Shown here in pieces: positions 47,177-56,581 of a DNA stretch of 64,000 nt. This stretch comes from Pseudobutyrivibrio sp. GTDB lineage: Bacteria > Bacillota > Clostridia > Lachnospirales > Lachnospiraceae. The position numbers and the translations under genes were made by a program. The notes under the pieces are model-generated. The model had not been told where the DNA came from, did not search any database, and was given only the letters and a program-made list of their open reading frames with translations. The stretch is from positions 99,575 to 163,574 of the forward strand of contig JAFYYR010000011.1 of assembly GCA_017557435.1 (NCBI GenBank). Direction: 5' to 3'. Numbering within the stretch: position 1 is the first letter of the stretch; the number at the start of each line of letters is the position of its first letter.

Positions 47177-47593
47177 TTAAATATCTGCTGCATCAATAAC
47201 TTTAATACCATTTTCTATAAGCAACTTAGCAAATACTCCCTGTCCATCTATTAGCTGTCCAGAAAAGCTGCCATCATATATCTGATTAACTCCACAGGAT
47301 GGGCTTCTTGACTGAAGTATTGCCAAATCAACTTTTTCTTCTATTGCTTTTTTAAGTCCGAGCCTTGCTCCTGCTCGAAATTCTATATCCTTAGACTGAC
47401 CCTCTTTGTTGGTAACAATTCCATCTACAATCTCGCAGGGAATTCTAGGTGTCGGTAGTCCTCCATCCACTTCCGGGCACACTGAAATCACCTGATGGCC
47501 CTTTACATACTCCATGACCTTTTCGCTGTAATTGTTGCCACCATTGTATTTGCAATTCTCGCCTAAAAGACAGGCACTAACCATTATTTTCAT
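47177..47593 (-). CDS. DUF523 family protein
   Basis: A 138-aa protein with the family's cysteine motifs SACLLGENCKYNG, PEVDGGLPTPR and SRSPSCG. The function of DUF523 is not established; the conserved cysteines suggest a cluster or metal site. It is 36 bases from the thioesterase gene. Confidence 0.9.
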   Translation of the reverse strand: MKIMVSACLLGENCKYNGGNNYSEKVMEYVKGHQVISVCPEVDGGLPTPRIPCEIVDGIVTNKEGQSKDIEFRAGARLGLKKAIEEKVDLAILQSRSPSCGVNQIYDGSFSGQLIDGQGVFAKLLIENGIKVIDAADI

Positions 47594-47629
47594 CTATAAA
47601 ACTCGTCTTTCTCTACGGCCAAAACTTAA

Positions 47630-48040
47630 TTATAATTCCTTAGCCTTTGTAAGAATATCAAATAGCTGAGGATAGTCCTGCTTCATTCTAATTGGCTTGC
47701 CCTCACTATTTAAAAAGGCGTGTCCAGTAGTTCCAATGCAGACAGTTTTGCCATCTTTATTTTTCATCTCATATTCTAAAAATAGCTTCACACCCTTGAA
47801 TTCTTTTATTTTAACATTTATTGATATTTTCTCAGGAAATGTTGTGGTTAACTTGTAGTCGCAATTTACACTCAAAACAGGTGATACAATTCCCAGTGCC
47901 TCAAGCTTGTCAAATGGCCATCCCATCTGATCAAGAAAATCAACTCTGGCCTCCTCCATCCATCTGATGTAGTTGGAGTGGTGAGTAATCTGCATTTTGT
48001 CTGTCTCATAGTACTGAACAGTGTGGATATATTCTCTCAT
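47630..48040 (-). CDS. YbgC/FadM-type acyl-CoA thioesterase
   Basis: A 136-aa hot-dog fold protein. VQYYETDKMQITHHSNYIRW carries the catalytic Asp and the conserved YxRWMEEAR helix. It hydrolyses acyl-CoA thioesters; chain length is not readable. Confidence 0.9.
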   Translation of the reverse strand: MREYIHTVQYYETDKMQITHHSNYIRWMEEARVDFLDQMGWPFDKLEALGIVSPVLSVNCDYKLTTTFPEKISINVKIKEFKGVKLFLEYEMKNKDGKTVCIGTTGHAFLNSEGKPIRMKQDYPQLFDILTKAKEL

Positions 48041-48105
48041 TGGTATATGTCCTTTCGCTTATTCTCCCTAATTATACAATTGTCTTTTATCAATGCCAAT
48101 AAAAA

Positions 48106-48135
48106 AACTGCCCCAGTTAAATAACCAGGGCAGTT
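48106..48135 (-). terminator. intrinsic terminator after the third chemoreceptor gene
   Basis: AACTGCCC/GGGCAGTT stem with a T-run on the minus strand. Confidence 0.85.
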
Positions 48136-48148
48136 CATAAATTTATTT

Positions 48149-50206
48149 TTAAAGTTTAAATCTGCTAAGTGATTCATTCAGCTCATCTGAAATATCTGTT
48201 AAGTTAAATGCCATCTCCTTTATAGATTTAACTGTATTGTTAACCTGCTCCATAGAAGCTGATGTCTCCTGTGAAGATGCAGCATTTTCTTCTGATATTG
48301 CAGAAAGTCCTGACATTGTATCTTCAATTACGGCTGACTTATTCTTCATATCTAGGCAGGCATCCTTAGCTAGAGTAAAGCTATTTCTAACTTCATCTAT
48401 CATTGAAATAACTTCTGTAACTGCCTTTCTTGTATCTGCACTAATCTGTTGCTGCTTTTCTACTACGCTTCCAAGGTCATCAACCGTAGCTACGGCTTCC
48501 TTTGAGCGATTAGATAACTGCTGCATAATCTCTCCGATTGAATGAGCTGCCTGTCCTGACTGCTCTGAAAGATTACCAATCTCCTCTGCAACAACTGCGA
48601 ATCCACGACCCGCCTCACCTGCTCTAGCAGCCTCGATTGACGCGTTAAGTGAAAGCAAGTTGGTCTGATTTGCAATAGAGTCAATTGCATCTGCCGCTTC
48701 CTGAACCTGGCTAACAAAATCATCCACCGCTGCCATTGATTCAGAAACCTGTACAAGGCTGGCCTGTGTTTCTTCCATAGCCTTGCCAAGATTTTCGAAG
48801 TTGTAAAGCATATCCTTAGATGATTTAGACATTTCCTCAGCCTGCTGATCTGCACCAGAAAGGTTATCATTAAGATTCTGAACTGAATCTACAATATCAG
48901 CCACAGCCTGAACACCATCCTGAATTGTCTCAGCTTGAGATGATGCGCCCTCTGCAATCTCTGCTACAGATTCTGTAATATTAAGGGCTGTCTGCTCTGT
49001 AGAACTAGCTGAATTATCAAGTTCATTGGCCGATGTCCTAAGTCCATTTGCATTGGTTTTAAGTGCGCTAGCAATATCAGTAATGGCCTTAATCAATCCA
49101 AGTGTTGCATTAGAAACCATACCAACTTCATCGTGACGATGTGCATATTTCTCAAGGCCTGCGGTCTGAGTTAAATCAAGTGAAGATGAAACATCATTAA
49201 TATTATTGCTAAGTCTTGTTAAATCCTTAAGTAATACGTTAATTACTACAAATGTAATTGCTGTAACAAAAACAATAACTATAATAGCCAGAATTATTAC
49301 CATTTGGGTCATACTCTTCATAGAAGCATATACTTCATCGGCAGTATCCTGAACTAATACTGTAATTCCATAACTTGGAATATTTGAATAAGCAAGAAGA
49401 ATGCCCTTGCTGCCTAAGTTATCACTATTAACGCCGCTTTCGCCGCTGGCATATGACATAATTGGGTAAATATAGCTTGATTCTTCAATAGTAGTTCCAA
49501 TTAAGCTCTGGTCATCAGAGTATGTATAATTTAGATTATTTACATCCACAAGTGATACAGTAGCTTTGTCCCATCCATCAAATGAAAGTGTACTAAGCTG
49601 ATTAATAAGACCTGTTGCATTAACAGAAATACCTGCAACTGCAACCATCTTATTTCCACTCATTACTGGATAAGAAAAAATTATACCTAAGTCACCTGTA
49701 GGAGACGCCATAACACCTGAAAACATTGGTGTTCCAGCCTGGCCCATGGCCTCATACATTGGTGTCAATGTATCAAGCAGTGCCTGATCAGTTACAGACT
49801 GCTTGCCAATTGTCTCATCTACATGGCCGCAAAGTACGTAAGTATTTGTACGGCTCATATAAATATTTTCAAGGTTCGGAATTCGTTTAGCATATTCATC
49901 TGTAAATTTTTTAGCTTCTGCATAGGCTTCTGGATCGTCCTGATTTTCTGCCAATCTTACCATCGATGGGCTTACCGCGTATGCTGCTAAAAATGTCTCG
50001 ATATCGCTAAAATAATTATTGATCAAAGCTGCTCTAGCCTCAGCCGCTTCTTTCATTCTAGCTTCTGCTGATTGCTCCATAGCATTTCTTGCAGTAAATG
50101 TAACAAGCACAACAAGAACTGCCATACTAATAATCAGCACCCCAATTACAACAGCTGCAATTCGTGTAGCTAGCTTTCCCTGTTTAACCCCTTTAGTCTT
50201 AGCCAT
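48149..50206 (-). CDS. methyl-accepting chemotaxis protein with dCache-type sensor
   Basis: A 685-aa chemoreceptor. TM1 at about 16-37, an extracytoplasmic Cache-like sensor to about 295, TM2, HAMP and a long coiled-coil signalling domain with [20 protein letters not shown]. Monocistronic. The ligand is unknown. Confidence 0.93.
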   Translation of the reverse strand: MAKTKGVKQGKLATRIAAVVIGVLIISMAVLVVLVTFTARNAMEQSAEARMKEAAEARAALINNYFSDIETFLAAYAVSPSMVRLAENQDDPEAYAEAKKFTDEYAKRIPNLENIYMSRTNTYVLCGHVDETIGKQSVTDQALLDTLTPMYEAMGQAGTPMFSGVMASPTGDLGIIFSYPVMSGNKMVAVAGISVNATGLINQLSTLSFDGWDKATVSLVDVNNLNYTYSDDQSLIGTTIEESSYIYPIMSYASGESGVNSDNLGSKGILLAYSNIPSYGITVLVQDTADEVYASMKSMTQMVIILAIIVIVFVTAITFVVINVLLKDLTRLSNNINDVSSSLDLTQTAGLEKYAHRHDEVGMVSNATLGLIKAITDIASALKTNANGLRTSANELDNSASSTEQTALNITESVAEIAEGASSQAETIQDGVQAVADIVDSVQNLNDNLSGADQQAEEMSKSSKDMLYNFENLGKAMEETQASLVQVSESMAAVDDFVSQVQEAADAIDSIANQTNLLSLNASIEAARAGEAGRGFAVVAEEIGNLSEQSGQAAHSIGEIMQQLSNRSKEAVATVDDLGSVVEKQQQISADTRKAVTEVISMIDEVRNSFTLAKDACLDMKNKSAVIEDTMSGLSAISEENAASSQETSASMEQVNNTVKSIKEMAFNLTDISDELNESLSRFKL

Positions 50207-50387
50207 ATAATACCCTCCTCGAACTAAATTCGAATTACATTACATATATACATATAAAAGTTAATTTCCCCAATCTTGTATTCTTTTAAACTAACAAAAA
50301 AGAATGTACTTAATGTGAATAAAGTCTAAATAAAGTGGGGATAGAGGCATTATTCACAGTAAAGTTGCACTAATTTTCTACATTCTG

Positions 50388-50416
50388 TTGCTTTGTGTAG
50401 CGTATATGGCTATAAT
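50388..50416 (+). promoter_or_regulatory. promoter of folT
   Basis: TTGCTT (50388-50393), 17 bases, TATAAT (50411-50416). The riboswitch begins about 15 bases later. Confidence 0.8.
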
Positions 50417-50429
50417 ACGAAAAAAAGAA

Positions 50430-50527
50430 ATGCAGAGTAGACTGTAAAGCGTTAAGTGCCAGGTGAACAGGGAGTTGTCACTTGGACGAAGGCTTAGCCG
50501 CGGTTTTATGGTCGCATCCCGCTGCTA
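50430..50527 (+). promoter_or_regulatory. tetrahydrofolate (THF) riboswitch
   Basis: The aptamer hallmarks occur in order: AGAGTAGA, GCGTTAAGTG, AGGGAGTTGTCAC, ACGAAGGC, GCCGCGG and GCATCCCGCTGC, closed by a GCAG/CTGC P1 stem. It sits directly upstream of a folate transporter gene, the known context of this class. Expression platform: ACGCCTCC (50547-50554) can pair with the ribosome site GGAGGTGT (50579-50586), so control appears translational. Confidence 0.93.
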
Positions 50528-50592
50528 CATAGTGAAGTGTATTTTTACGCCTCCAGTGTAGATTAACGGAACTGCAAAGGAGGTGTATTTTT

Positions 50593-51114
50593 ATGACTAA
50601 ATTACGTAACACGAAAACACTGGCTCTTGCTGCAATGCTTACAGCTATCGGTATCATCCTTAGCTTTTTCAAGATACCAGTGAATCAGCTTATCACTATT
50701 GGCTTTGGTTCATTGCCACTTAGTGTCTCAGGCATGCTACTAGGCCCAGCAGTATCAGGCATTGTAGGCGCCCTTATGGATGTAGGTGGATATCTTGTAA
50801 AACCTACCGGTCCATTCTTCCCTGGCTTTACCATCAGTGGCATCGTCAGCGGCATCATCTATGGACTTTTCTTTTACAAGAAAAAAATCACATTAAAGCG
50901 CGTCATCGTAGCACAGGTTATATTGACAATAGTTGTAAATATTATAATGAATAGCTATTGGCTAAATATCCTATACTTGAAGGACGGCTACATTCCTGTA
51001 ATAATTTCACGACTCCCTAAGGAATTTATTATGCTGCCAATTATGACTGCTATGAAGTACATAGTTCTAAAGGCAGTCCAGGAGATTAGAGTATTTAATT
51101 TGCAAGTAGAATAA
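50593..51114 (+). CDS. folT: folate ECF transporter S component FolT
   Basis: Membrane substrate-binding subunit of the energy-coupling factor transporter for folate. The 173-aa protein has about six TM helices and motifs of the FolT group (LSFFKIPVNQ, LPLSVSGMLLGP, VGGYLVKPTGPFFPGFT). The shared ECF ATPases are not in the window. The THF riboswitch upstream confirms the ligand class. Confidence 0.93.
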   Translation: MTKLRNTKTLALAAMLTAIGIILSFFKIPVNQLITIGFGSLPLSVSGMLLGPAVSGIVGALMDVGGYLVKPTGPFFPGFTISGIVSGIIYGLFFYKKKITLKRVIVAQVILTIVVNIIMNSYWLNILYLKDGYIPVIISRLPKEFIMLPIMTAMKYIVLKAVQEIRVFNLQVE

Positions 51115-51120
51115 AAAAAG

Positions 51121-51160
51121 AGCTTGATTGACCTAGCAAATTGTTAGTGTCAATCAAGCT
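51121..51160 (+). terminator. intrinsic terminator after folT
   Basis: Twelve-base perfect stem AGCTTGATTGAC/GTCAATCAAGCT and a T-rich tail; it also faces the convergent GGDEF gene. Confidence 0.85.
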
Positions 51161-51165
51161 TATTT

Positions 51166-51264
51166 TTATGCCTTTAATCTCTGCTTGTCCTCATACATTT
51201 CTTTGTCAGCTCTCTCAAATACATCTGATACGAAGCAATCACTCTCTGGTTTGTATTCAGACAT
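51166..51264 (-). pseudogene. C-terminal tail of the GGDEF protein, cut off by a stop codon
   Basis: Directly after the TGA at 51265-51267 the same frame continues for 32 codons as MSEYKPESD...FERADKEMYEDKQ, the normal last helix of a GGDEF domain (ADKAMY-like), and then stops at TAA. There is no ribosome site, so it is the detached end of the gene upstream. A GGA to TGA change would explain it. Confidence 0.8.
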
Positions 51265-53172
51265 TCATGCGGCTAGGATAACTCCAGCACCCTCCTTTTT
51301 ATTTTCAAGGACCTGATCATGAAGCTTCTTCATAAGCTCATATCTTTGAGTATAATCATTTCCTCTAAGGAATACTACGAACTCATCTCCACCAATTCTA
51401 AATACTGGACTGTGTACAAATGTATCACACAAAAGTCTAGCTGATGCTCTAATATACTCATCTCCTGCAGCATGACCTAAAGTGTCGTTTATTTGCTTTA
51501 GATTATTGGTATCGCACACAACAAGACCAAAATTCAAATAATCCATGCCATTATCTATATTTCCTTGGGCTGATTCCTCTAATTCTTTGTAGGCAGTTTT
51601 ATTCTTAATTCCTGTAAGCTCGTCGCGTCTAGCTAGTTCTTTTTCATTCTTCAGTGCCCTAAGTTGCTGCATCTGTCTTTGAACCTCAGCATCGATGTCT
51701 TCCACTCCAATAATGTAATGTATTCCATCGCTGCTTTTCCTAACCACCATTCTAGTATATCGGTATTTTCCGTTTACCTTTATCCTGTAATCAATGGTGT
51801 AATCTTTGCTGTGATCAAGGCTTGAAATCATGTTATCTTTATTTACAAACTCATTTACACGATCCAAATCTCTATGATGAACTATCAGCGGTGATTTCTC
51901 ATATGAATCTGCGAAAAAATCATCTCCAGAATCACTAACTTCCAATTGACCATATATATTATTTACCTCATATCTAACGTAAGAGGAATCTGTTATATCC
52001 ACATAGTAAATTACGTCATAATTGGAAGCAAGGCTCTCTGCAATCTGACCAAAGGTAATAGTCTTTTTCTGATTTTCTCTCTGCTTCTTCTCCGCATTTA
52101 ATTCATCTTCAATATCTTTCTCATAGAAAATAAGATACTGGCTGTTACTATCGCGCATAACTGTGAATAGGAAAAATCTTGGTTCTTCATCTATCATAAC
52201 CCTATATTTAAAGGAAAATGAACGCTTGCCTTCTATATTTTTAAGCATTGTATCTTTGTCATAGAAAGTTTTAGCATAGGCCTTATCTTCAGGATATACG
52301 CATAAATCAATACTCTCCAAAACTTCTTTATAAAAATCTTTTCCTAATTCTACAGCCTGTAACTTTTTATACTTCTCGCTTTGGGCAAATGTTAAATATT
52401 CCCCTGTTGCTATTTCAATATAGAAAATGGCCTCATAATCCCTTGCCATAGTTCTAGCAATATGATCATGAATTTCCTTTTCTTTCTTTTCATCAGAAAG
52501 GACAAATGAATGAACAAGACATATACCTATCATAAGACCCATTGCATAGTTAGGTAGCAGGGCAAATAATATTTGACCCATAAGCGATACACCTATAACC
52601 ACACTAGTTATTGCAACAGCTTTGTATCGATATTTTTGACGTCCACTACTCTTATGGGCTATATAAAACATGTAAGTTGAAACAACTGTATAGAATATAA
52701 GCTGAAAATATAAATAAATATTTCTACCTGTTTCACCAACATATTCATGAGCCTCATTATACGAAAACATGAAATGATGATATCTGTTAATCATTAGGCA
52801 AACTACGCCTATTACAAACATAGTCCATACGCCATACAGAAGTACATCACTTCGAAGATTACGCTTATCAAGATATGCAACTATATACATGGTCCAAGCC
52901 AGCATAGTTAGAATCATAAAAAGAAAATAAAAGACCGTTAAATAATATATGAATGGAAATAGAGCATCTATATCTCTGTGCTCATACAAAAGTCCCCAGT
53001 TCATATCTACAATAAAGTATCCGCATGCAGAAATAATAAAATAGTTGTAGTAAACATGTACTGATTTTTTCTTATCCTGCCTACAAATGCGGAATCCATA
53101 TTTCTTAAATAATTCCCAGTTTAAAATTATATTTATTACAAGCACTACTGCCGGAACTAGTGAATAAATCAT
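51265..53172 (-). CDS. PAS-PAS-GGDEF diguanylate cyclase, prematurely stopped
   Basis: A 635-aa reading frame: seven or so TM helices (5-225), two tandem PAS-like domains (about 235-355 and 370-500) and a GGDEF domain with intact RIGGDEF (594-598). An in-frame TGA ends it before the last strands and helix of the GGDEF domain, whose coding sequence follows at once. Activity is doubtful unless the stop is read through or is a sequencing error. Confidence 0.85.
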   Translation of the reverse strand: MIYSLVPAVVLVINIILNWELFKKYGFRICRQDKKKSVHVYYNYFIISACGYFIVDMNWGLLYEHRDIDALFPFIYYLTVFYFLFMILTMLAWTMYIVAYLDKRNLRSDVLLYGVWTMFVIGVVCLMINRYHHFMFSYNEAHEYVGETGRNIYLYFQLIFYTVVSTYMFYIAHKSSGRQKYRYKAVAITSVVIGVSLMGQILFALLPNYAMGLMIGICLVHSFVLSDEKKEKEIHDHIARTMARDYEAIFYIEIATGEYLTFAQSEKYKKLQAVELGKDFYKEVLESIDLCVYPEDKAYAKTFYDKDTMLKNIEGKRSFSFKYRVMIDEEPRFFLFTVMRDSNSQYLIFYEKDIEDELNAEKKQRENQKKTITFGQIAESLASNYDVIYYVDITDSSYVRYEVNNIYGQLEVSDSGDDFFADSYEKSPLIVHHRDLDRVNEFVNKDNMISSLDHSKDYTIDYRIKVNGKYRYTRMVVRKSSDGIHYIIGVEDIDAEVQRQMQQLRALKNEKELARRDELTGIKNKTAYKELEESAQGNIDNGMDYLNFGLVVCDTNNLKQINDTLGHAAGDEYIRASARLLCDTFVHSPVFRIGGDEFVVFLRGNDYTQRYELMKKLHDQVLENKKEGAGVILAA

Positions 53173-53437
53173 ATAGTTTTTTGCCTCTCCAAGAACTCCC
53201 CTAATTAATACATATTTTTTTGGTTCTTTTAATTATAAATCACAATTGTTAACATTCTTTTAACGTCAAAAAACTTTCACAATTACAAGAGTAACTGAGA
53301 AGGCGCTGACGTCCTGTGGACAACCTTTAGCGCCGACCGACTTATTCAAACCCGCTTGAATTCGATTTGCCGGTAAGCACAGCTCCGCTGTGGACAACAA
53401 AAAAACGATGAGTTTATCTCATCGTTTTTTTATCATA
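53173..53437. other. gene-free stretch outside the left att site
   Basis: No gene. Two copies of CTGTGGACAAC (53314-53324, 53388-53398), close to a DnaA box, and two hairpins (GGCGCT/AGCGCC and CACAGC/GCTGTG) lie ahead of the terminator at 53399. The GGDEF gene promoter should be near 53190-53250 but I see no clear one. Confidence 0.5.
53399..53431. terminator. terminator beside the left att site (former tRNA-Arg terminator)
   Basis: Fourteen-base perfect stem with A and T runs on both sides. On the minus strand it follows the displaced tRNA 3' end by a few bases, the expected place of the original tRNA operon terminator before integration. Confidence 0.8.
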
Positions 53438-53460
53438 TAGCGTGCGTGAGAGGATTCGAA
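53438..53460. repeat. left attachment site (displaced tRNA 3' end)
   Basis: 23 bp, starting TAGCGTGCG and ending GATTCGAA, identical to 62828-62850. On the minus strand it is the T-loop to 3' end of tRNA-Arg without the rest of the gene. Confidence 0.9.
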
Positions 53461-53624
53461 GTAATTCCTCAAAAAAAATGACGAAAAATCAAGGGTTTCA
53501 AGCCTTCAATATTCCAAGTGAACAAAAAAATGAACAACTAAGTGAACAAGCACCCAGAACTGCCCAGAATTCAACCCGAAATGCATATTCAGTTTTCTCT
53601 ATTTTACCAAAAGGAGAAAACACA

Positions 53625-54593
53625 ATGGAGAATAATTTTACAATCCAAACTGGCAACAAAATTGTTGACCAAATGGCAAAAATCAATTTCAGCGGAAATG
53701 TGATTCCAGAAATCTGGTATCAAACTATCATCAATGAAAATGGCAAAGTAAATCTTCTTGCCATCAATATCTTAGCAGATGTTGTCTACTGGTATCGTCC
53801 TACGGAAAATAGGGATGAGCAGACAGGCACTGTATCTTATTCAAAAAAATTCCATGATGATGAACTACTTCAGCGAAGCTACGAACAGCTTTGTCAGAAA
53901 TTCAATGTAAGCAACAAGCAGGCAAGAGAAGCTCTTATTGTTCTCGAACAGCTTGGTGTTGTTAAGCGTGTCTTCAGAACTATCATGACTGTTGGTGGAG
54001 CATGTCCTAATGTAATGTTCCTTGAGCTCTTTCCACTTGCACTTTTAAAATTAACCTATCCAGATGATTACCAGGATATTTCCGAAAATGGAGGTACTTC
54101 CGAAATTGAAAACACATCTTTACAAAATTGTAAGGAGGTATTTACAAAAAAGGAAACACGTCTTTCCCAAAAAGGAAATACAAATACAGAGAATACAACA
54201 GAGATTACTACAGAGATTTCTACAACAACAATGGTGCCTGCGGAAACACCTTCTACAGCTGCGCCTTCTACTGCTACTGAAGATAAAAATGTTGTTGTTC
54301 AACAAACAAAAGAACTCTTTGCTGAATACAATTTCTCTGACGATGAAATCAACTCATTGGCTAAGACTGCATATTATCACTTTGAAAAACTCTATGATGC
54401 CTATCTCTGCCTAAAGCAACAGCCTGGCACCATCAACAACAGAATGGGCTGGCTTATCGGTGCCATCCGTGGCGGCTACAAACCAAAGTACCGCCCTGAT
54501 CAGGAGGCGAAGTCTGTCAAAAACAGCTTCCACAACTTCAGCCAGAGGGATTATGATATGGGCGCTTTGGAGAGGGCATTGTTGGGATTCTAG
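53625..54593 (+). CDS. winged-helix replication-initiator-like protein
   Basis: A 322-aa protein. The N-terminal part (MENNFTIQTGNKIVDQMAKI, about 1-125) holds a winged helix (SYEQLCQKFNVSNKQAREALIVLEQLG). A Thr/Glu/Pro-rich linker follows (about 165-220), then a helical C-domain ending GWLIGAIRGGYKP. The plan resembles RepA/DnaD-like initiators of mobile elements; I cannot prove the family. The ATG at 53625 has AAAAGGAGAA; the open frame extends back into the att site but without a ribosome site. Confidence 0.65.
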   Translation: MENNFTIQTGNKIVDQMAKINFSGNVIPEIWYQTIINENGKVNLLAINILADVVYWYRPTENRDEQTGTVSYSKKFHDDELLQRSYEQLCQKFNVSNKQAREALIVLEQLGVVKRVFRTIMTVGGACPNVMFLELFPLALLKLTYPDDYQDISENGGTSEIENTSLQNCKEVFTKKETRLSQKGNTNTENTTEITTEISTTTMVPAETPSTAAPSTATEDKNVVVQQTKELFAEYNFSDDEINSLAKTAYYHFEKLYDAYLCLKQQPGTINNRMGWLIGAIRGGYKPKYRPDQEAKSVKNSFHNFSQRDYDMGALERALLGF

Positions 54594-54598
54594 CATTC

Positions 54599-54672
54599 AA
54601 AAAACACCGCCGACCGAATTAACGGCCTTGGGCGGCTCAGCTAAGAGTATCGCCCTGCAAGCGGTGTTTTAA
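54599..54672 (+). terminator. branched stem-loop after the Rep-like gene
   Basis: AAAACACCGC/GCGGTGTTTT, perfect 10-base outer stem with a T-run, enclosing about 50 bases with a second stem (GGGCG/CGCCC). Confidence 0.7.
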
Positions 54673-55132
54673 ATAAATGCTCCTTCGAAACTATGGCTCT
54701 AAACCACAGCTTTGTTCAAGAAAAAATGATTAATAAATGTGGGCCAAACGATTCCAATAACCCATTCATGTCCACACCCATCATCTTTTATTTGAAATAC
54801 TTTAAATCAGAATACTAGGCTGCACTTGCCATTCAACTTCATTAAAGAATTTCTTTAGCAATAATAGTTTACTCTGTTTAATTCATGCACTGGTCGTTTT
54901 AAAAACGACAATTATATAAACCGAAAAAAGGTTGACCGAGAGAAAAATGGGCCCACTACCAAAGGTAAGAGTCCGCTACTCAATGTCAACCTTTGCTCAT
55001 TCATGGTCTACTCTACTATGGGTTGCTATGTTCTAATCGATATCGTAGTGTCACTTTCTATCGGAGTAATGTGGAATAAAGAAAATCCGTCTTAGGGTAC
55101 AATTACCGCAAGCATCACTTTTCCTTACACAA
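54673..55132. other. gene-free stretch in the island
   Basis: No credible ORF. It holds a small perfect hairpin GTCGTTTT/AAAACGAC (54893-54909) and a large stem-loop at 54927-54994. Nothing else is recognised. Confidence 0.5.
54927..54994 (-). terminator. large-loop terminator downstream of the ankyrin-like genes
   Basis: AAAGGTTGAC/GTCAACCTTT perfect 10-base stem with a 48-base loop, followed on the minus strand by TTTTTT. The loop itself contains stems. It ends the leftward transcript of the 55133-57540 genes. Confidence 0.65.
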
Positions 55133-56011
55133 TCACATATTATCAGGTTCTTCTAATACAATATTTCCTCTTTGGTTTTCCCATTTGAAAACAATTTTGT
55201 ACCCATTATCAATGCTTAATCGTGCAGTTACAGAATCCAGATATCTTAAACTTTTGATTTTAGCTCCAATAATTGGTTTATACCCTTCAGTTACATCCTT
55301 TATGCTAATAGCATTTTCTTTTATATATGGATTAACTATAAACTCCACGCAGTCTCTTGCTTCTAGCAGCATATCATCAACATGAAAAACTAGACTTCTT
55401 CGAGTGGTACCATCTTTTTTATTTGTATCATGAACAATCACTTCTTCCACTTTATATACTGTACCTCCAACCGTTCTTCTAAAAGCTCTAATACCATGAT
55501 AATCCAAATGTGCCTGTACTCGTTTTATCATAAGATAATATGCTTCGTATATATTGGCTATATCAAAATACTCAGCAGCATATTCTAGATCATGTTCGCC
55601 TATATTCCAATAACCAAGTCTCCAATCAATACTATCAAGTACTCCATATTCATCGTGCTCATCTTCATAATGATCAAGTGTACTGTCAGCACCTGCATCT
55701 AAAAGAAGTTCCGCAGCATCTAACACATACTGGTCATACACATGCCAACATAATTGATGTAAGCAACTTGAGCCATTTTTACCTCCATTTGCAGAAACAT
55801 CAAACCCATTTTCTAAAAATATTTGAATTAATTTAACTAAGTACTTCCCTCTATTGTTGAAGTAATAAAAGCAATCAGATAAAGCACTGTCGTCATCACC
55901 AAATTCGTTAATGTAATCTTTATTTTCTTCGATAATTCTGCTGACCTCAGCCCAATCAATTATGTACTTTTCTATTTCTTTTGAAAGTAATCGTTCCAAT
56001 TTAAACCACAT
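55133..56011 (-). CDS. ankyrin-like repeat protein, copy B
   Basis: A 292-aa cytosolic protein. Residues about 15-165 show ankyrin-like helices (LVKLIQIFLENGFDVSANGG, AAELLLDAGADSTL). A beta-rich C-domain (about 175-285) follows, ending in FKWENQRGNIVLEEP. It shares this plan and many positions with the gene at 56563-57540, so the two are divergent paralogues. Function unknown; such proteins occur as immunity or defence accessories. Ribosome site GAGGTAATT. Confidence 0.7.
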   Translation of the reverse strand: MWFKLERLLSKEIEKYIIDWAEVSRIIEENKDYINEFGDDDSALSDCFYYFNNRGKYLVKLIQIFLENGFDVSANGGKNGSSCLHQLCWHVYDQYVLDAAELLLDAGADSTLDHYEDEHDEYGVLDSIDWRLGYWNIGEHDLEYAAEYFDIANIYEAYYLMIKRVQAHLDYHGIRAFRRTVGGTVYKVEEVIVHDTNKKDGTTRRSLVFHVDDMLLEARDCVEFIVNPYIKENAISIKDVTEGYKPIIGAKIKSLRYLDSVTARLSIDNGYKIVFKWENQRGNIVLEEPDNM

Positions 56012-56032
56012 AATTACCTCATATCTTACTTA

Positions 56033-56581
56033 CTAAAAAAATGCCCTATTGGGACAAAAGTGCTCTTCGTTCTTATCTATCAACTCTTTTAAAACATCTA
56101 ATTTTTCCTGTATAAGTCCTTTTCTCCAGTCAAACAGCGGATTAATAAAGTCCTCTTCATCCATAATGCAATGAATGCCATTATCACAATTATCTATGTT
56201 ACATTCCATAGAACAATATGAGTCATCCAAACTAGAAACATCCCATCTTACCCACGCATCTATATCTTTTGATATATCTTGATAAAGGGCTTTACAGAAA
56301 TCAATCATATTTAATTTCACACCGTGAAATTCGTATACACCTTCTCCATCCTCATCTTCCATCATGATATAGCAATCCCAATAACTAACTGTACAAAGCA
56401 TTCTTCCTGGTTCACAAAATCCATGTACTGTAAAAGGCGCTATTTCTGTTAATCCATGAATCGCTTGATCTAACCAATCTAAGGCCACATCTGTTAAATA
56501 TCCCAAGCCATAGGTATGCTCTTCATCAATCTTAAAGTCTGTCCATCCACACTCTGGTTTAGTTAACATTTTTGCCACCAT
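56033..56581 (-). CDS. unknown acidic protein between the ankyrin-like paralogues
   Basis: A 182-aa acidic protein rich in Asp, Glu, Trp and Cys, with no membrane segment. A conserved-looking core is GYLTDVALDWLDQAIHG and a Cys cluster sits at about 133-148 (CSMECNIDNCDNGIHC). I do not recognise it. The start overlaps the upstream gene's end by 19 bases, so the three genes form a coupled unit. A Met four codons later is an alternative start. Confidence 0.65.
   Translation of the reverse strand: MVAKMLTKPECGWTDFKIDEEHTYGLGYLTDVALDWLDQAIHGLTEIAPFTVHGFCEPGRMLCTVSYWDCYIMMEDEDGEGVYEFHGVKLNMIDFCKALYQDISKDIDAWVRWDVSSLDDSYCSMECNIDNCDNGIHCIMDEEDFINPLFDWRKGLIQEKLDVLKELIDKNEEHFCPNRAFF

Noticed and set aside
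53314-53398. Chromosomal replication origin based on two DnaA-box-like CTGTGGACAAC copies
   Set aside because: Only two imperfect boxes, no dnaA/dnaN nearby and no A+T-rich unwinding array.
53442-53624. Longer start for the Rep-like gene beginning inside the att site
   Set aside because: No ribosome site; the frame crosses the recombination site; a strong site precedes the ATG at 53625.
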